In this document: positions 15,385 through 24,747 of the stretch, piece by piece | Layout: every line of letters starts with the position of its first letter | Position numbering within the stretch: position 1 is the stretch's first letter | Source of the DNA: Thauera sp. K11 | Lineage (GTDB): Bacteria; Pseudomonadota; Gammaproteobacteria; Burkholderiales; Rhodocyclaceae | Direction: 5' to 3' | Length of the DNA stretch: 64,000 bases | Assembly (NCBI RefSeq): GCF_002354895.1 | Contig: NZ_CP023439.1 | Coordinates: 4,898,001-4,962,000, forward strand | Notes under the pieces: model-generated | Databases searched by the model: none | What the model was told of the DNA's origin: nothing | The model's input: only the letters and a program-made list of their open reading frames with translations | Translations under genes and position numbers: made by a program

Positions 15385-16758
15385 TCAGGCCGGGCGCGGA
15401 ATCCGCGCCTCGATCACCGTGCCCCGCCCCGGCGCGCTGTCGACCCGCAGCCTGCCCGACAGCATCTGCACGCGGTGGGCGATGCCGGCCAGGCCATGGC
15501 GCGCGCGGCCGAGCCGTGCAGGGTCGAAGCCGACGCCGTCGTCGGCGATGCGCAGCACGATCGCGCCGGGCTCGACCCGCATCGCCAGCGTCGCCCGGGT
15601 CGCCCGCGCGTGGCGGCGCACGTTGGTCAGTGCTTCCTGCGCGATGCGGAACAGGGCGAGCGCGGTGTCGGCGGGCAGCTCGGGCGCCTGTTCCGGCAGG
15701 TCGAGATCGAGGCGGCCGTCGTGGTCGCCGATCGCGGCCGAATCGGCCAGCGAGCGCAGCGCCTCGACCAGCCCGAGATCGGCCAGCAGCGGCGGGCGCA
15801 GGTCGTTCACCACCTTGCGCTTGATCGCGATGCCCTGGTTCAGCGTGTCGAGCAGGCGGTCGAAGCGTTCGCGCAGCGGCTCCATCACTGCGGCCGGAAG
15901 CTTGCGCGCGATCCACCCCGCATCGAGCTTGGCCGCGGTCATCAGCGCGCCGAGTTCGTCGTGCAGCTCGCGCGCCAGCCGCGCCTGCTCCCGTTCCCGG
16001 GTGTCGGTCAGGTAGGTGGCGAGGCTGCTCAGCTCGGTGGTGCGCTGCTCCACCTCGGCGTGCAGGCGCTCGTTCTCGGAATGCAGCATTCCGGCCAGTT
16101 GCTCGCGCAGCAGGCTCTGGCGGTACAGCGCCACGAGCAGTGCCAGCAGCAGCGCGAGCACGCCGGCGCCCAGCACCAGGTTGAGCCGGTGCACGCTGCC
16201 GAAGCGGGCCAGCGACGTTTCCAGCGACTGGTCGATCTCCGCCAGCGCGGCGCCGCGCAATGCGTCGGCGATGCGGCGGATGTCATCCATCGCCTGCTTG
16301 CCGGGCCCGTCCGCCGGCGCCTCGGCGCCGGGGTTCGCGCCTTGTCCTCCTTGTCCTTGTTCAACGCCGCGCGCGAGCGCGGCCAGCTTCCCGTCGATCC
16401 GCGCGGCGAGTTCGGCCAGCCGGGCGCGCTGTGCTTCGCCGTGCCAGTCGTCGGCACGCAGCGCGCCCAGCGTTTCCACCACGCGGGCATGGCCGTCCCG
16501 GTAGCGGCCGAGGTATGCCGGATCGCGGCTCAGCAGGTAGCCGCGCACGCTGCTCTCGGCGTCGAGCAGTTGCAGCAGCAGGGTGTCTAGATGGTGCACG
16601 CGCTCGGCGTCGGTGCGCAGGCGTTCGAGTGCGGCGCGGCTGGAGGTCGATTGCCATTGGCTCGACGCGAGCCAGGCCAGGCCGAGGATGAGGCTTGCCG
16701 CGAGCAGCAGCGGCAACGCGCGCCGCAGGCGCGGGGGGTGGGAGGGTTCCGGCGGCAT
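15385..16758 (-). CDS. membrane sensor histidine kinase (CHASE3-like, HisKA_3)
   Basis: A 457-residue sensor kinase. Transmembrane helices lie at ~14-33 and ~192-212, bracketing a periplasmic helical region. That region contains LLLQLLDAESSVRGYLLSRD, characteristic of CHASE3-type sensors. A coiled segment (~215-255) leads to the HisKA_3 phospho-acceptor His266 in ARELHDELGALMTAAKLD. The ATPase domain shows EALTNVRRHARATRA (N box), IADDGVGFDP (G1) and HGLAGIAHRVQMLSGRL (G2). This kinase type pairs with NarL-family regulators, two of which (one receiver-only) are encoded next to it in convergent orientation. ATG 16758 was chosen because the first transmembrane helix follows at once. Confidence 0.9.
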   Translation of the reverse strand: MPPEPSHPPRLRRALPLLLAASLILGLAWLASSQWQSTSSRAALERLRTDAERVHHLDTLLLQLLDAESSVRGYLLSRDPAYLGRYRDGHARVVETLGALRADDWHGEAQRARLAELAARIDGKLAALARGVEQGQGGQGANPGAEAPADGPGKQAMDDIRRIADALRGAALAEIDQSLETSLARFGSVHRLNLVLGAGVLALLLALLVALYRQSLLREQLAGMLHSENERLHAEVEQRTTELSSLATYLTDTREREQARLARELHDELGALMTAAKLDAGWIARKLPAAVMEPLRERFDRLLDTLNQGIAIKRKVVNDLRPPLLADLGLVEALRSLADSAAIGDHDGRLDLDLPEQAPELPADTALALFRIAQEALTNVRRHARATRATLAMRVEPGAIVLRIADDGVGFDPARLGRARHGLAGIAHRVQMLSGRLRVDSAPGRGTVIEARIPRPA

Positions 16759-16852
16759 GGGTGCGTCCTCGGTCGCCGGCGGCCGGCGCAGCCCGGTCGT
16801 CGGCGTGGATCGACACTGCGTGCCTGCGGCCGTGCGCGGCGCGTGCACGTGC

Positions 16853-16878
16853 GAAAGGGGGACGGCGGACCGTCCCCC
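16853..16878 (-). terminator. probable intrinsic terminator for the BON gene
   Basis: Read on the minus strand, a perfect 9-bp stem (GGGGGACGG / CCGTCCCCC) with a 4-nt loop is followed by TTTCGC. It lies about 20 bp past the stop of the BON-domain gene and before the histidine kinase start. The T-tract is short, as is usual at this GC content. Confidence 0.65.
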
Positions 16879-16898
16879 GCGGCGGCGAAGGCTGCCGG

Positions 16899-17210
16899 CT
16901 ACGGGCGGACCACGACGTCGTTCTTGACGCCCTTCACGCCCGGGGTGCCGCGCGCGATCTTCTCGGCCTGGTTCTTCTCGGCCGCGCTCTTGGCGAAGCC
17001 GGAGAGCTGCACCGTGCCGCGCAGTGTCTCGACGTTGATCGCCATCGCGCTGACGGCCGGGTCCTCGGCGAACTTGGCCTTCACGCGCGTGGTGATGGTG
17101 GCGTCGTCGACATATTCGCCGACGGTCGACTGGTCGCGGGTGATGGCGCAGCCGGCCGCGGTGAAGGCGAGCAGGCCGGACAGGGCGAGGGTGGCGGCGG
17201 TGTGTTTCAT
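16899..17210 (-). CDS. BON-domain lipoprotein (OsmY-like)
   Basis: A 103-residue envelope protein. The signal sequence ends in a lipobox (LLAFTAAGCAIT), so it is probably a lipoprotein. The remainder is a single BON domain: DDATITTRVKAKFAEDPAVS, INVETLRGTVQLSGFAKS, AEKIARGTPGVKGVKNDVVV. BON domains bind phospholipid surfaces, and OsmY-type proteins are periplasmic and stress-induced. GGAGCCCGAC precedes the ATG. It is divergent from sbcD and followed by a terminator-like hairpin. Confidence 0.9.
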   Translation of the reverse strand: MKHTAATLALSGLLAFTAAGCAITRDQSTVGEYVDDATITTRVKAKFAEDPAVSAMAINVETLRGTVQLSGFAKSAAEKNQAEKIARGTPGVKGVKNDVVVRP

Positions 17211-17389
17211 GTCGGGCTCCTTCCTTGTTGTGGATGTCGCGGCACGGCGAACGCGCCGGCTGCGTGTTACGCAACTTCAATATAGACGCAGCATCGCCAA
17301 TGTGATGTCCGACGGCGCGGATGTCGCTGTAGGATTCGTCCTGCAACGCGCGCCCGCCGGCGCTCCCCCTTCGCTGCGAGATGCTCCTG

Positions 17390-18556
17390 ATGCGCTTCCT
17401 CCACACCGCCGACTGGCACCTCGGCCGTGTCTATCACGGCGTTTCCCTGCTCGAAGACCAGGCCCACGTGCTGCGGGGCTTCATCCGCATCGCCGCCGAG
17501 GCGCGGCCCGACGCCATCCTGATCGCCGGCGACATCTACGACCGCTCGGTGCCGCCGGCCGAAGCCGTGCGCCTGCTCGACCTGGTGCTGACCGAACTGG
17601 TGCTCGGGCTGAAGATCCCGGTGGTGATGATCGCCGGCAACCACGACGGCCCCGACCGGCTCGGCTTCGGCTCCGGACTGCTGACGCGCGCCGGCCTGGT
17701 GGTGCGCGGGCCGGTCGATGCCGGGGCGCCGCCGCTGATCCTGCGCGATGCGCACGGCGAAGTCGCGGTGCATGCGCTGCCCTACGGCGAACCGGCGGTG
17801 GTGCGCGGCGCCTGCGGCGACGAGAACATCGCCGACCACCACGCCGCGCTGGCGGCGCAGGCCCGGGCGGCGCGCGCGGCGCAGCCGGCCGGCATGCGCT
17901 CGGTGGCGGTGGCGCACGCCTTCGTGCGCGGCGGCAGTGAGAGCGAATCGGAGCGCCCGCTGTCCGTGGGCGGCAGCGGCTCGGTGGGGGCCGAGGTGTT
18001 CGACGGCTTCGACTACGTCGCGCTCGGCCACCTGCACCGGCCGCAGGCGCTGGGCGGCGCGGCGGAAGGGGCCGGTGCCGCCCGCATCCAGTATTCCGGC
18101 TCGCTGCTCAAGTACTCCTTTGCCGAGGCCGGCCACGTCAAGTCGGCGAACCTGGTGGACATGGATGCCGCCGGCCGCTGCACGGTGCAGCGCCTGCCGC
18201 TCGTGCCGCGCCGCGACCTGCGCATCGTCGAAGGCGAACTCGACGCCCTTCTCGCCGCCGCCGCGGCCGACCCGGCGCGCGACGACTACATCCTCGCGCG
18301 GCTGACCGACCGCGGCGCGCTGCTCGACGCCATGGGCAAGCTGCGCACCGCCTATCCCAACGCGCTCGCCATCGAACGGCCGGACATGGCCGGCGACGGC
18401 CCGGGCCGCGCGGCGGGCGACCATCGCCGCATCCGCATGCAGGATCTCTTTGCCGGCTTCCACGAGGAAACCACTGGCCTGCCGCTCGAGCCCGCGGCCA
18501 CGGCCGCGCTCGAACGCATCATCGGCCGCCTGGAGCGGGAGGAGCGCCACGCATGA
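17390..18556 (+). CDS. sbcD: SbcD exonuclease subunit
   Basis: A 388-residue Mre11-type nuclease subunit. All phosphoesterase motifs are visible: FLHTADWHLGR, ILIAGDIYDRS, VVMIAGNHDGPDR, and later VAVAHAFV and YVALGHLHRPQ. It forms SbcCD, which trims and opens hairpin and protein-capped DNA ends. The start at 17390 gives the usual MRFLHTADWH N-terminus; an ATG three codons earlier (17381) is possible. Its stop overlaps the sbcC start (ATGA), so both subunits are coupled. Confidence 0.95.
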   Translation: MRFLHTADWHLGRVYHGVSLLEDQAHVLRGFIRIAAEARPDAILIAGDIYDRSVPPAEAVRLLDLVLTELVLGLKIPVVMIAGNHDGPDRLGFGSGLLTRAGLVVRGPVDAGAPPLILRDAHGEVAVHALPYGEPAVVRGACGDENIADHHAALAAQARAARAAQPAGMRSVAVAHAFVRGGSESESERPLSVGGSGSVGAEVFDGFDYVALGHLHRPQALGGAAEGAGAARIQYSGSLLKYSFAEAGHVKSANLVDMDAAGRCTVQRLPLVPRRDLRIVEGELDALLAAAAADPARDDYILARLTDRGALLDAMGKLRTAYPNALAIERPDMAGDGPGRAAGDHRRIRMQDLFAGFHEETTGLPLEPAATAALERIIGRLEREERHA

Positions 18557-21500
18557 AGCCGCTCAAGCTCGCGCTGCAAGCCTTCGGCCCCTTCGCCGGG
18601 CGCGAGGAGGTGGATTTCACCCGCCTGCCCGCCGGCGCCCTGTTCCTGATCTCCGGCCCCACCGGCGCCGGCAAGACTTCCATCCTCGACGGCATCACCT
18701 ATGCGCTGTACGGCGACACCTCGGGCGGCGAGCGCAGCGCGCGCGAAATGCGCAGCCACCACGCCGACGATGCGCTGCAGACCGAGGTGGAATTCGAATT
18801 CGCGCTCGGCGAACAGCGCTACCGCGTCAGGCGCATCCCCGAGCAGGAGCGCGCCGCGCTGCGCGGCCAGGGGCTGGTCAGGGTGCTGGCGAAGGCCGAA
18901 CTGTCGCGGCTCGACGGCGATGCGTGGACGCCGGTCGCGCACAAGGCCACCGAGGTCACCGCGCTGGTCGAAGACCTGCTCGGCTTCAAGGCGGACCAGT
19001 TCCGCCAGGTCGTGCTGCTGCCCCAGGGCCAGTTCCGCAAGCTGCTGTCGGCCGGCTCCAACGAGCGCGAAAAGATCCTCGAAACCCTGTTCGGTACCGC
19101 TGCCTACAAACGCGTGCAGGATGCGCTGAAGGCCGAGGCGGCGGCGCTGGCACAGCGCGGCGAGCAGGCGCGGCTGCAGCGCGAGACCCTGCTGCTGCAG
19201 GCCGGCGTCGACACGATGGACGCCCTGCTCGCGCAGCGCGCGGCGCTGCAGGAGGCGCAGGCCGGGCTGGCGGCGGAGGAAAGGCGCGCCCGCGACGACG
19301 ATGCCGCCGCCCGCGCCGCGCTGCAGCAGGGGCAGGCCGGCGCCGCGCTGTTCGCCGAGGCGGCGGCGGCCACCGCGGCGCTGGATGCGCTCACCGCGCG
19401 CCGCGGCGAGATCGACGCCCGGCGCACGCGGCTGGAACGGGCGCAGCGCGCGCTGCAGGTGCAGCCCGTCGAAACCGCGCTGGCCGCCGCGCGCCGTGCC
19501 GCCGACGAGGCGCGCCGGCGCGGGACGCAGGCAGCCGACGAGGCCGCGCGCGCCGCCGGGGCGCTGCAGCAGGCGGACGCCCGCCTGCAGGCGGAAGCGG
19601 CGCGCGCCGCCGAACGCGAGGCGGCGCAGCGCGAGCTGTTGCGGCTCGAAGCCCTGTCCGGGGCGGTGGCGCGGCTGGCGCAGGCGGACGGCGAACTCGC
19701 CGTGCGCGAAGCCGAACGCGGCGCGGCCGAGCGCGCCCTCGCCACCGCCGCGGCCCGGCGCGACGATCTCGCCGCGCGCAGGGCCGCGCTCGCCGCCCGC
19801 ATCGACGCGCTGCAGCCCCGGGCCGCGCAGAGCGATGCGCTGGCGCTGCGCGTACAGCAGGCCGAGCGCCGCGCGCTGGCCGCAGCCGGCCTTGCCGCCA
19901 GCCGCCGGCAACTCGCGGAACGGCAGGGCGTGGAGGCGAAGCTGCAGCAGGTTTTCGACGCCGCGCGGCAGGCCCTGCAACTGCGCCGCGACCGGCTCGA
20001 CGCGCTCGATGCGCACTGGCGCCGTGCGCAGGCTGCCGTCCTTGCGCGCCACCTGCACGACGGCGATGCCTGCCCGGTGTGCGGCAGCGCTGCGCACCCG
20101 TCGCCCGCCCGCTTCGACGGCGAACTGCCCACCGAACAGGCACTGCAGGCCGCGGCCGCCACGGTGCGCGAGGGCGAGTCCGCCCTGGAGGCGGCGCGCG
20201 GCAAGCTCGACGCGGCCGTCCGGCAACGCGCGGCGACCGAGGCCGAAGTCGCCACGCGCGAAGCCGCCCTGCGGGACGAAGGCCTGGACGCCGGGGGCGT
20301 GGAGCAGGCACCCGCACTGGCCGCGCTGCGCGAGGACCTGCAGTCGGCGCGCGCCGCCGCCGCGGAAGTGGGGCCGGCACGCGCCGGTCTGCAGGCGCTG
20401 GATGCCGACATCGCAGCCACTGCCACCGTCTTCGAGCAGGCACGCAGTGCTGCCGGCACCGCCGCCGCCGCGGCGCAGGCGGCGCAGCGGGTTGCCGACG
20501 AGCGCCGCGATGCCGTGCCGCAGGAACTGCGGACCCGTGCCGCGCTGGAAAAGGCCATTGCCGCGGCGGCCGCCAGGCGCACGCAACTGGATGCCGCACT
20601 GCATGAGGCGCAGGCCGCCCAGCAGGCGGCTGCCGGCCGCGCCGCCGCGCTCGCCGCCCAGCGCGCAACCCTGGCCGAGGCCGAGGAGGACGCCGCGCAG
20701 CGCATGCAGGACGCCGCCGTCCGCTTCGCCGAGGCCCTGCGCGCCGCCGGCTTCGCCCCGGCGGGTGCGGGCGAAGCCGTCGCGCCCGATACCGCGATGC
20801 CCGATACCGCCGCGCTCGCGGACGCACTGCAGCAGGCCGAGGCCGCATGGCGCGCCGCCCTGCTGCCGGCCGACGAGGTCGAGCGCCTGGTGCGCGGCAT
20901 CCGCAGCGCGGACGAGCAACTCGCCGCCGCGCGCGAGCGCGCTGCGCGCGCCGGCCAGGCCGTAGCCGGCCTCGTCGCCCCCGACCTCGCCGCGCTCGAA
21001 GCGCGCACGGCGGCCTGCCGCGAAGCCGTGGAGGCGGTGCTCGCCCGCGTCGCCGCCAACCGCGGCGAGCAGGACAGGCTGGCGAAGCTGCTCGCCGCAC
21101 TCGACGACATCGCGCGCGAAGCGGGCGCCGTCGAGGCCGAATACCGCGTCGTCGGCCATCTGGCCGACATCGCCAACGGCGACAACGGCCGCAGGCTCAC
21201 CTTCCAGCGCTACGTGCTCGCCGCGCTGCTCGACGACGTGCTGCGCGCGGCCTCGCTGCGCCTGAAGGCGATGAGCCGCGGCCGCTACCTGCTGCAGCGC
21301 CGCGAGGACGTCGCCGACGCAAGGCGCGCCGCCGGGCTGGACCTCGAAGTGTTCGACGACTACACCGGCCGCGCCCGGCCGGCCAGCACGCTGTCGGGCG
21401 GCGAGGGTTTCATGGCGTCGCTGTCGCTCGCGCTCGGTCTTTCCGACGTCGTCCAGGCTTATGCGGGCGGCGTGCAGCTCGACACCCTGTTCATCGACGA

Positions 21501-21681
21501 AGGCTTCGGCAGCCTCGATCCCGAATCGCTTGACATGGCGATGAAGGCGCTGATCGACCTGCAGCGGCGCGGCCGCATGGTCGGCGTGATCTCGCACGTG
21601 GAGGAGATGAAGCAGCAGATCGACGTGGCCATCGAGGTGGCGCAGGGCGCGCGCGGGAGCAGGGTGCGGATGCGGGCGTGA
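18553..21681 (+). CDS. sbcC: SbcC ATPase subunit
   Basis: A 1042-residue SMC/Rad50-type ATPase. The N-terminal Walker A is LISGPTGAGKTSIL. Two long Ala/Arg/Glu-rich coiled coils flank the zinc hook DACPVCGSAAH (Cys507-x-x-Cys510). The C-terminal part has the ABC signature TLSGGEGFMASLSLALGLSD and Walker B DTLFIDEGFGSLDPES. The coiled coils here are extremely alanine-rich, which leaves an uninterrupted open frame of more than 1,100 codons on the opposite strand; that frame is not a gene. It acts with SbcD on hairpin or blocked ends. Confidence 0.95.
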   Translation: MKPLKLALQAFGPFAGREEVDFTRLPAGALFLISGPTGAGKTSILDGITYALYGDTSGGERSAREMRSHHADDALQTEVEFEFALGEQRYRVRRIPEQERAALRGQGLVRVLAKAELSRLDGDAWTPVAHKATEVTALVEDLLGFKADQFRQVVLLPQGQFRKLLSAGSNEREKILETLFGTAAYKRVQDALKAEAAALAQRGEQARLQRETLLLQAGVDTMDALLAQRAALQEAQAGLAAEERRARDDDAAARAALQQGQAGAALFAEAAAATAALDALTARRGEIDARRTRLERAQRALQVQPVETALAAARRAADEARRRGTQAADEAARAAGALQQADARLQAEAARAAEREAAQRELLRLEALSGAVARLAQADGELAVREAERGAAERALATAAARRDDLAARRAALAARIDALQPRAAQSDALALRVQQAERRALAAAGLAASRRQLAERQGVEAKLQQVFDAARQALQLRRDRLDALDAHWRRAQAAVLARHLHDGDACPVCGSAAHPSPARFDGELPTEQALQAAAATVREGESALEAARGKLDAAVRQRAATEAEVATREAALRDEGLDAGGVEQAPALAALREDLQSARAAAAEVGPARAGLQALDADIAATATVFEQARSAAGTAAAAAQAAQRVADERRDAVPQELRTRAALEKAIAAAAARRTQLDAALHEAQAAQQAAAGRAAALAAQRATLAEAEEDAAQRMQDAAVRFAEALRAAGFAPAGAGEAVAPDTAMPDTAALADALQQAEAAWRAALLPADEVERLVRGIRSADEQLAAARERAARAGQAVAGLVAPDLAALEARTAACREAVEAVLARVAANRGEQDRLAKLLAALDDIAREAGAVEAEYRVVGHLADIANGDNGRRLTFQRYVLAALLDDVLRAASLRLKAMSRGRYLLQRREDVADARRAAGLDLEVFDDYTGRARPASTLSGGEGFMASLSLALGLSDVVQAYAGGVQLDTLFIDEGFGSLDPESLDMAMKALIDLQRRGRMVGVISHVEEMKQQIDVAIEVAQGARGSRVRMRA

Positions 21682-21895
21682 GGCGCCGCAGGCGGGCCGG
21701 CCGCGCCTGTGGTCCGCGCGGCGCATGGCGACGAGCAGTTCTCCGCCCAAGGCCGGCTGCCGGCTGGCGAAGCCGTGCTTCGACATGAGCGTCGTCGAGA
21801 CCTTCAAGACCCGGACGGCGATGGAAACCATCATCTCGGTGTCTTCATCATGATGCTGGCGGCCGTGGTCTGAGCGTGCCGCCGCCGCATGCCGG

Positions 21896-22570
21896 TCACG
21901 GGAGCGCCCGGACGAAGGCCGCGACATGGCTTCCCATGTAGTGCAGGAAGTCGTCGAGCAGGTTGTCGGCGAGATGCAGCATTTCTCCGACGGCGTGGTC
22001 GATGGCGTAGGCGCGCAATCTCAGCGCCGTCCTGTCGTCGGCCACGACGGCCGCCGAATGCACGATGCAGTTGCGCACTTCGATGATCGCGGTGAGCTTG
22101 ACGAGGACTTCGTCGTTGTCCAGGACCGACCGGATGGCAAGCCGGCGGTGCAGCTTCCTGATCTGCACGATCGCCCTGTTCCCGAGGACGAGGGGCGAGG
22201 CCGAGACCCGGTGGCAGGTGGCGCTCACGGAATCGCCGCGGCTTGCCGGGATTCCATGGATGTCCGCGACCGCGTCGAAGAAGACCTCGAACGCCGTGCA
22301 CAACTGGACGATGGCGAGGCGCAGGCAAAGCTGCCCATACTCGCCGGTCTCGATGGAGTTGCGCAGATCGCGGATGCTGCGGATGGTCGTCAGGCCCTCG
22401 GGAAAGTCGTCCGATATGGAGAGGCGCAGATCGTCGCCGAGGGGCGAGAGATCGAGCTGCTCCATCAGGCGCGACCCCGCATAGTGCGTCGCCACGCCGA
22501 GCACGAAATCCCGGTAGGCCGCGAATGCGGATGCGACGCGCGGATCGCGATGAGCGATTTTCCAGTCCAT
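21896..22570 (-). CDS. uncharacterised HEPN-like protein
   Basis: A 224-residue, mostly helical protein of unknown function. Near residues 160-172 it has AIIEVRNCIVHSAAV, an R-N-x-x-x-H (Rx4H) signature of HEPN domains, many of which are RNases. Earlier helices LCLRLAIVQLCTAFEVFFDA and IVQIRKLHRRLAIRS fit the helical bundle of the MAE_28990-type HEPN group. There is no nucleotidyltransferase (MNT) gene beside it, so a classical HEPN-MNT toxin pair is absent. ATG 22570 (MDWKIAHRDP) was chosen because upstream codons look random. Orientation is opposite to sbcDC and to the next gene. Confidence 0.65.
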   Translation of the reverse strand: MDWKIAHRDPRVASAFAAYRDFVLGVATHYAGSRLMEQLDLSPLGDDLRLSISDDFPEGLTTIRSIRDLRNSIETGEYGQLCLRLAIVQLCTAFEVFFDAVADIHGIPASRGDSVSATCHRVSASPLVLGNRAIVQIRKLHRRLAIRSVLDNDEVLVKLTAIIEVRNCIVHSAAVVADDRTALRLRAYAIDHAVGEMLHLADNLLDDFLHYMGSHVAAFVRALP

Positions 22571-22809
22571 CGAATGTTCCGCCGGGCCGTGAAGGACGGC
22601 CGATATGCCTGAGCGCGGCAGCATACGAATCCGGATGAAGGGCGTCCATCGCGCCGGGGGAGGCCGGCACCGGGAAGGCGCGGCGTCGCATCCGTGCGGC
22701 CGGGGAGGGGCCGCCCTCTTCCGGCCGCCGGGCGAGCGGCGCCATCCAGGCCGCCGGCCGGCTATCATGCGTCCCGCCGACTCCGACCGAAGGCCCGAAG
22801 CCGAACCCG

Positions 22810-23525
22810 ATGAACGCCACCCCCGCCGATTTCTCCCGTCTCGACCGCGCCGGCCTCAACCTGCATGCCGTCCTCGACGTCGAGGCGCTGCCCGCGGGGC
22901 TCGCCGCCGGCCTGCTGCGCGAGTTCTCGCCCGCGCATGCCTGCCGCCAGCTCATCCTGATCGGCAACGCCGGCCGGGCGATGTGGACGGCGCTGCAGGC
23001 GTCGGGGCCGGCGCCGGACGATCCGATCGACGATTTCAGCGTGCGCACGGTCGCGCAGTGGTTTGCCGCGGCATGCCCGGGGCACCGCTACACGCTGCTG
23101 TACCCGGGCGACAGGCCGGTCGGCCTGCAGACGCTCGGCGAACTGGCCGGCTGGCACCGGCCGACGCCGTTCAGACTCGGCATCCTGCCGCAGTGGGGAA
23201 CGTGGTTCGGCTACCGGGCGGCGCTGCTGGCCGACACCGGCCTGCCGCCCACCGCGCCGCTGCGGGCGGCCTCGCCGTGCGCGTCGTGTGCCGCGCGGCC
23301 CTGCGTCGCCGCCTGTCCGGCGCAGGCGATGGCGGACGGGGGTTCGTGCTGCAAAGATGCGTCGACTACCGCCTGCGGCCGGATTCGCGCTGCCGCGAGC
23401 GTTGCGTGGCGCGCGACGCCTGCCCGGTGGGGCGCGAGCACCGCTACGACGAGGCACAGGTGCGCCATGCCTGTACGGCGTCGCTGCGGGCGATCGAGCG
23501 CTACTGCCGGCCGCCGCGACGCTAG
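22810..23525 (+). pseudogene. 4Fe-4S protein related to epoxyqueuosine reductase, frameshifted
   Basis: A protein of about 238 residues is split between two frames. The first part (22810 to ~23340) encodes LNLHAVLDVEALPAG, LILIGNAGRAMW, WFGYRAALLADTGLP and the cluster motif CASCAARPCVAACPAQAM. The expected continuation, FVLQRCVDYRLRPDSRCRER with CVARDACPVGREHRYDEAQV, lies in the other frame from 23340 and stops at 23525. The switch falls in a run of five G at 23338-23342; one extra G would restore a single frame. Without repair, the first frame runs on through the next gene. Sequencing error, a real inactivating mutation or slippage are all possible. The product resembles a ferredoxin-type relative of QueG, perhaps a redox protein. 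Confidence 0.75.
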
Positions 23526-23565
23526 CGCCGCGGAACCAAGCCCGGCCCGATTCCTCCAACCGCCC

Positions 23566-24687
23566 GTGGATACCCTGACCCATGCCCTCTCCGGCGCGCT
23601 GGTTGGCCGCCTGCTTGCGCGCCGCCGCGCCGCGTCTGCCGCCGTTCCGTCCGCGGGCGATGCGTCCGCGGACGCGGCGCGGCACCTGCCGCTGGTGTGG
23701 CAGGCGGTGGTTGCGGGCGCGGTGGCGGCGACTTTCCCCGACCTCGACTTCGTGCTCGGCTGGGTGTCGGAACTCGCCTACCTGCGCGGGCACCGCGGCG
23801 TCACCCATTCCATCGTGCTGCTGCCGCTGTGGGGGCTGGCGATCGCGTGGCTCCTGGCGCGCTTCTTCGGGCGCGGCGGGAGGACGGGCGGCGCGCCGTC
23901 GTGGCGCGACTTCTATCTCGTGGTGTGCAGCGGTATCCTGATCCACATCGCGGGCGACCTGATCACGCAGTTCGGCACCATGATCCTGGCGCCGTTCTCG
24001 GATCGGCGCTTCGGCATCGGCACCACCTTCATCATCGACCTGGTCTTTACCGGCATCATCGTCGCCGGGCTGGCAGCGTGCGCCATCTGGCGGCGCAGCC
24101 GGGTGCCGGCGGCGGTCGCGCTGGTGCTGCTGGCCGGCTGGGTGGGGGTGGGCTGGATGGGGCGCATGGAGGCGATCGAGGCCGCGCGCGCCCATGCCGA
24201 CGCGAACGGCATCCCGGTGGTGATGGTGGATGCGGCGCCGCGGCCGGCCTCGCCGTTCAACTGGACGGCGATCGTGTTCGACGGCGAGCGCTACCACTAT
24301 GCCCACATCAACACCCGGCGCAGCGAGCCGCTGGCGGTGGGTCCCGGCGACAACTTCATCCGCCGCTTCTCGGCGCCCTACCTGCCGGTGGCGCAGGCGC
24401 GCTGGGAGGTGCGCGAGCGTTTCGGCAGCGACGGCGCGCGCCTGCTCGCGCAGACGGTGTGGAACGCCGAGGACTTCGCCTTCTACCGCTGGTTCGCGAT
24501 GTTCCCGGTGCTGGATCACGTGGAGCAGGGGAGGGGCGGTACCTGCGCGAACTTCATGGATCTGCGCTTCCTGACGCCGGGGCGCGACGAGGTTCCGTTC
24601 CGCTACGGGCTGTGCGGCGGCGAGGGCGGAGGCTGGCGCCTGTTCGAGCGCATGGCCGACGGCCGGCGCTGGGTGGTGGTCCGTTAG
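23566..24687 (+). CDS. YdjM/DUF457-type membrane-bound metal-dependent hydrolase
   Basis: A 373-residue inner-membrane protein. The N-terminal family signature VDTLTHALSGALVGRLLARR is present, followed by TFPDLDFVLGWVSELAYLRG with HRGVTHSIVLLPLWGLAIAW. The conserved Asp and His pairs probably bind metal. Further transmembrane segments follow to about residue 205. The C-terminal ~170 residues are soluble (FNWTAIVFDGERYHYAHINT, FYRWFAMFPVLDHVE). The GTG at 23566 was chosen because it begins the conserved signature. The same frame is open back through the frameshifted 4Fe-4S gene, so an automated call would fuse the two falsely. Substrate unknown. Confidence 0.85.
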   Translation: MDTLTHALSGALVGRLLARRRAASAAVPSAGDASADAARHLPLVWQAVVAGAVAATFPDLDFVLGWVSELAYLRGHRGVTHSIVLLPLWGLAIAWLLARFFGRGGRTGGAPSWRDFYLVVCSGILIHIAGDLITQFGTMILAPFSDRRFGIGTTFIIDLVFTGIIVAGLAACAIWRRSRVPAAVALVLLAGWVGVGWMGRMEAIEAARAHADANGIPVVMVDAAPRPASPFNWTAIVFDGERYHYAHINTRRSEPLAVGPGDNFIRRFSAPYLPVAQARWEVRERFGSDGARLLAQTVWNAEDFAFYRWFAMFPVLDHVEQGRGGTCANFMDLRFLTPGRDEVPFRYGLCGGEGGGWRLFERMADGRRWVVVR

Positions 24688-24747
24688 GCGGGGGCATTCT
24701 CCGCCAACGTAGGGCTGTTCGATTCCTTCCGATTCAGACGAGAACCG

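Noticed and set aside
21690..21860. Protein-like fragment on the minus strand (MSKHGFASRQPALGGELLVA) between sbcC and the HEPN-like gene
   Set aside because: No recognisable family, no ribosome site, and it runs into the antisense of sbcC; at most a gene remnant.
18352..21927. Open frame of about 1,190 codons on the minus strand opposite sbcC
   Set aside because: The product is Gly/Arg/Ala-rich without domains and mirrors the alanine-rich coiled coils of SbcC; high-GC third-position bias keeps the opposite strand open.
22810..24687. Single 625-codon protein joining a 4Fe-4S domain to a membrane hydrolase
   Set aside because: The true C-terminus of the 4Fe-4S protein is in another frame, and the membrane protein has its own conserved start; the fusion is a frameshift artefact.
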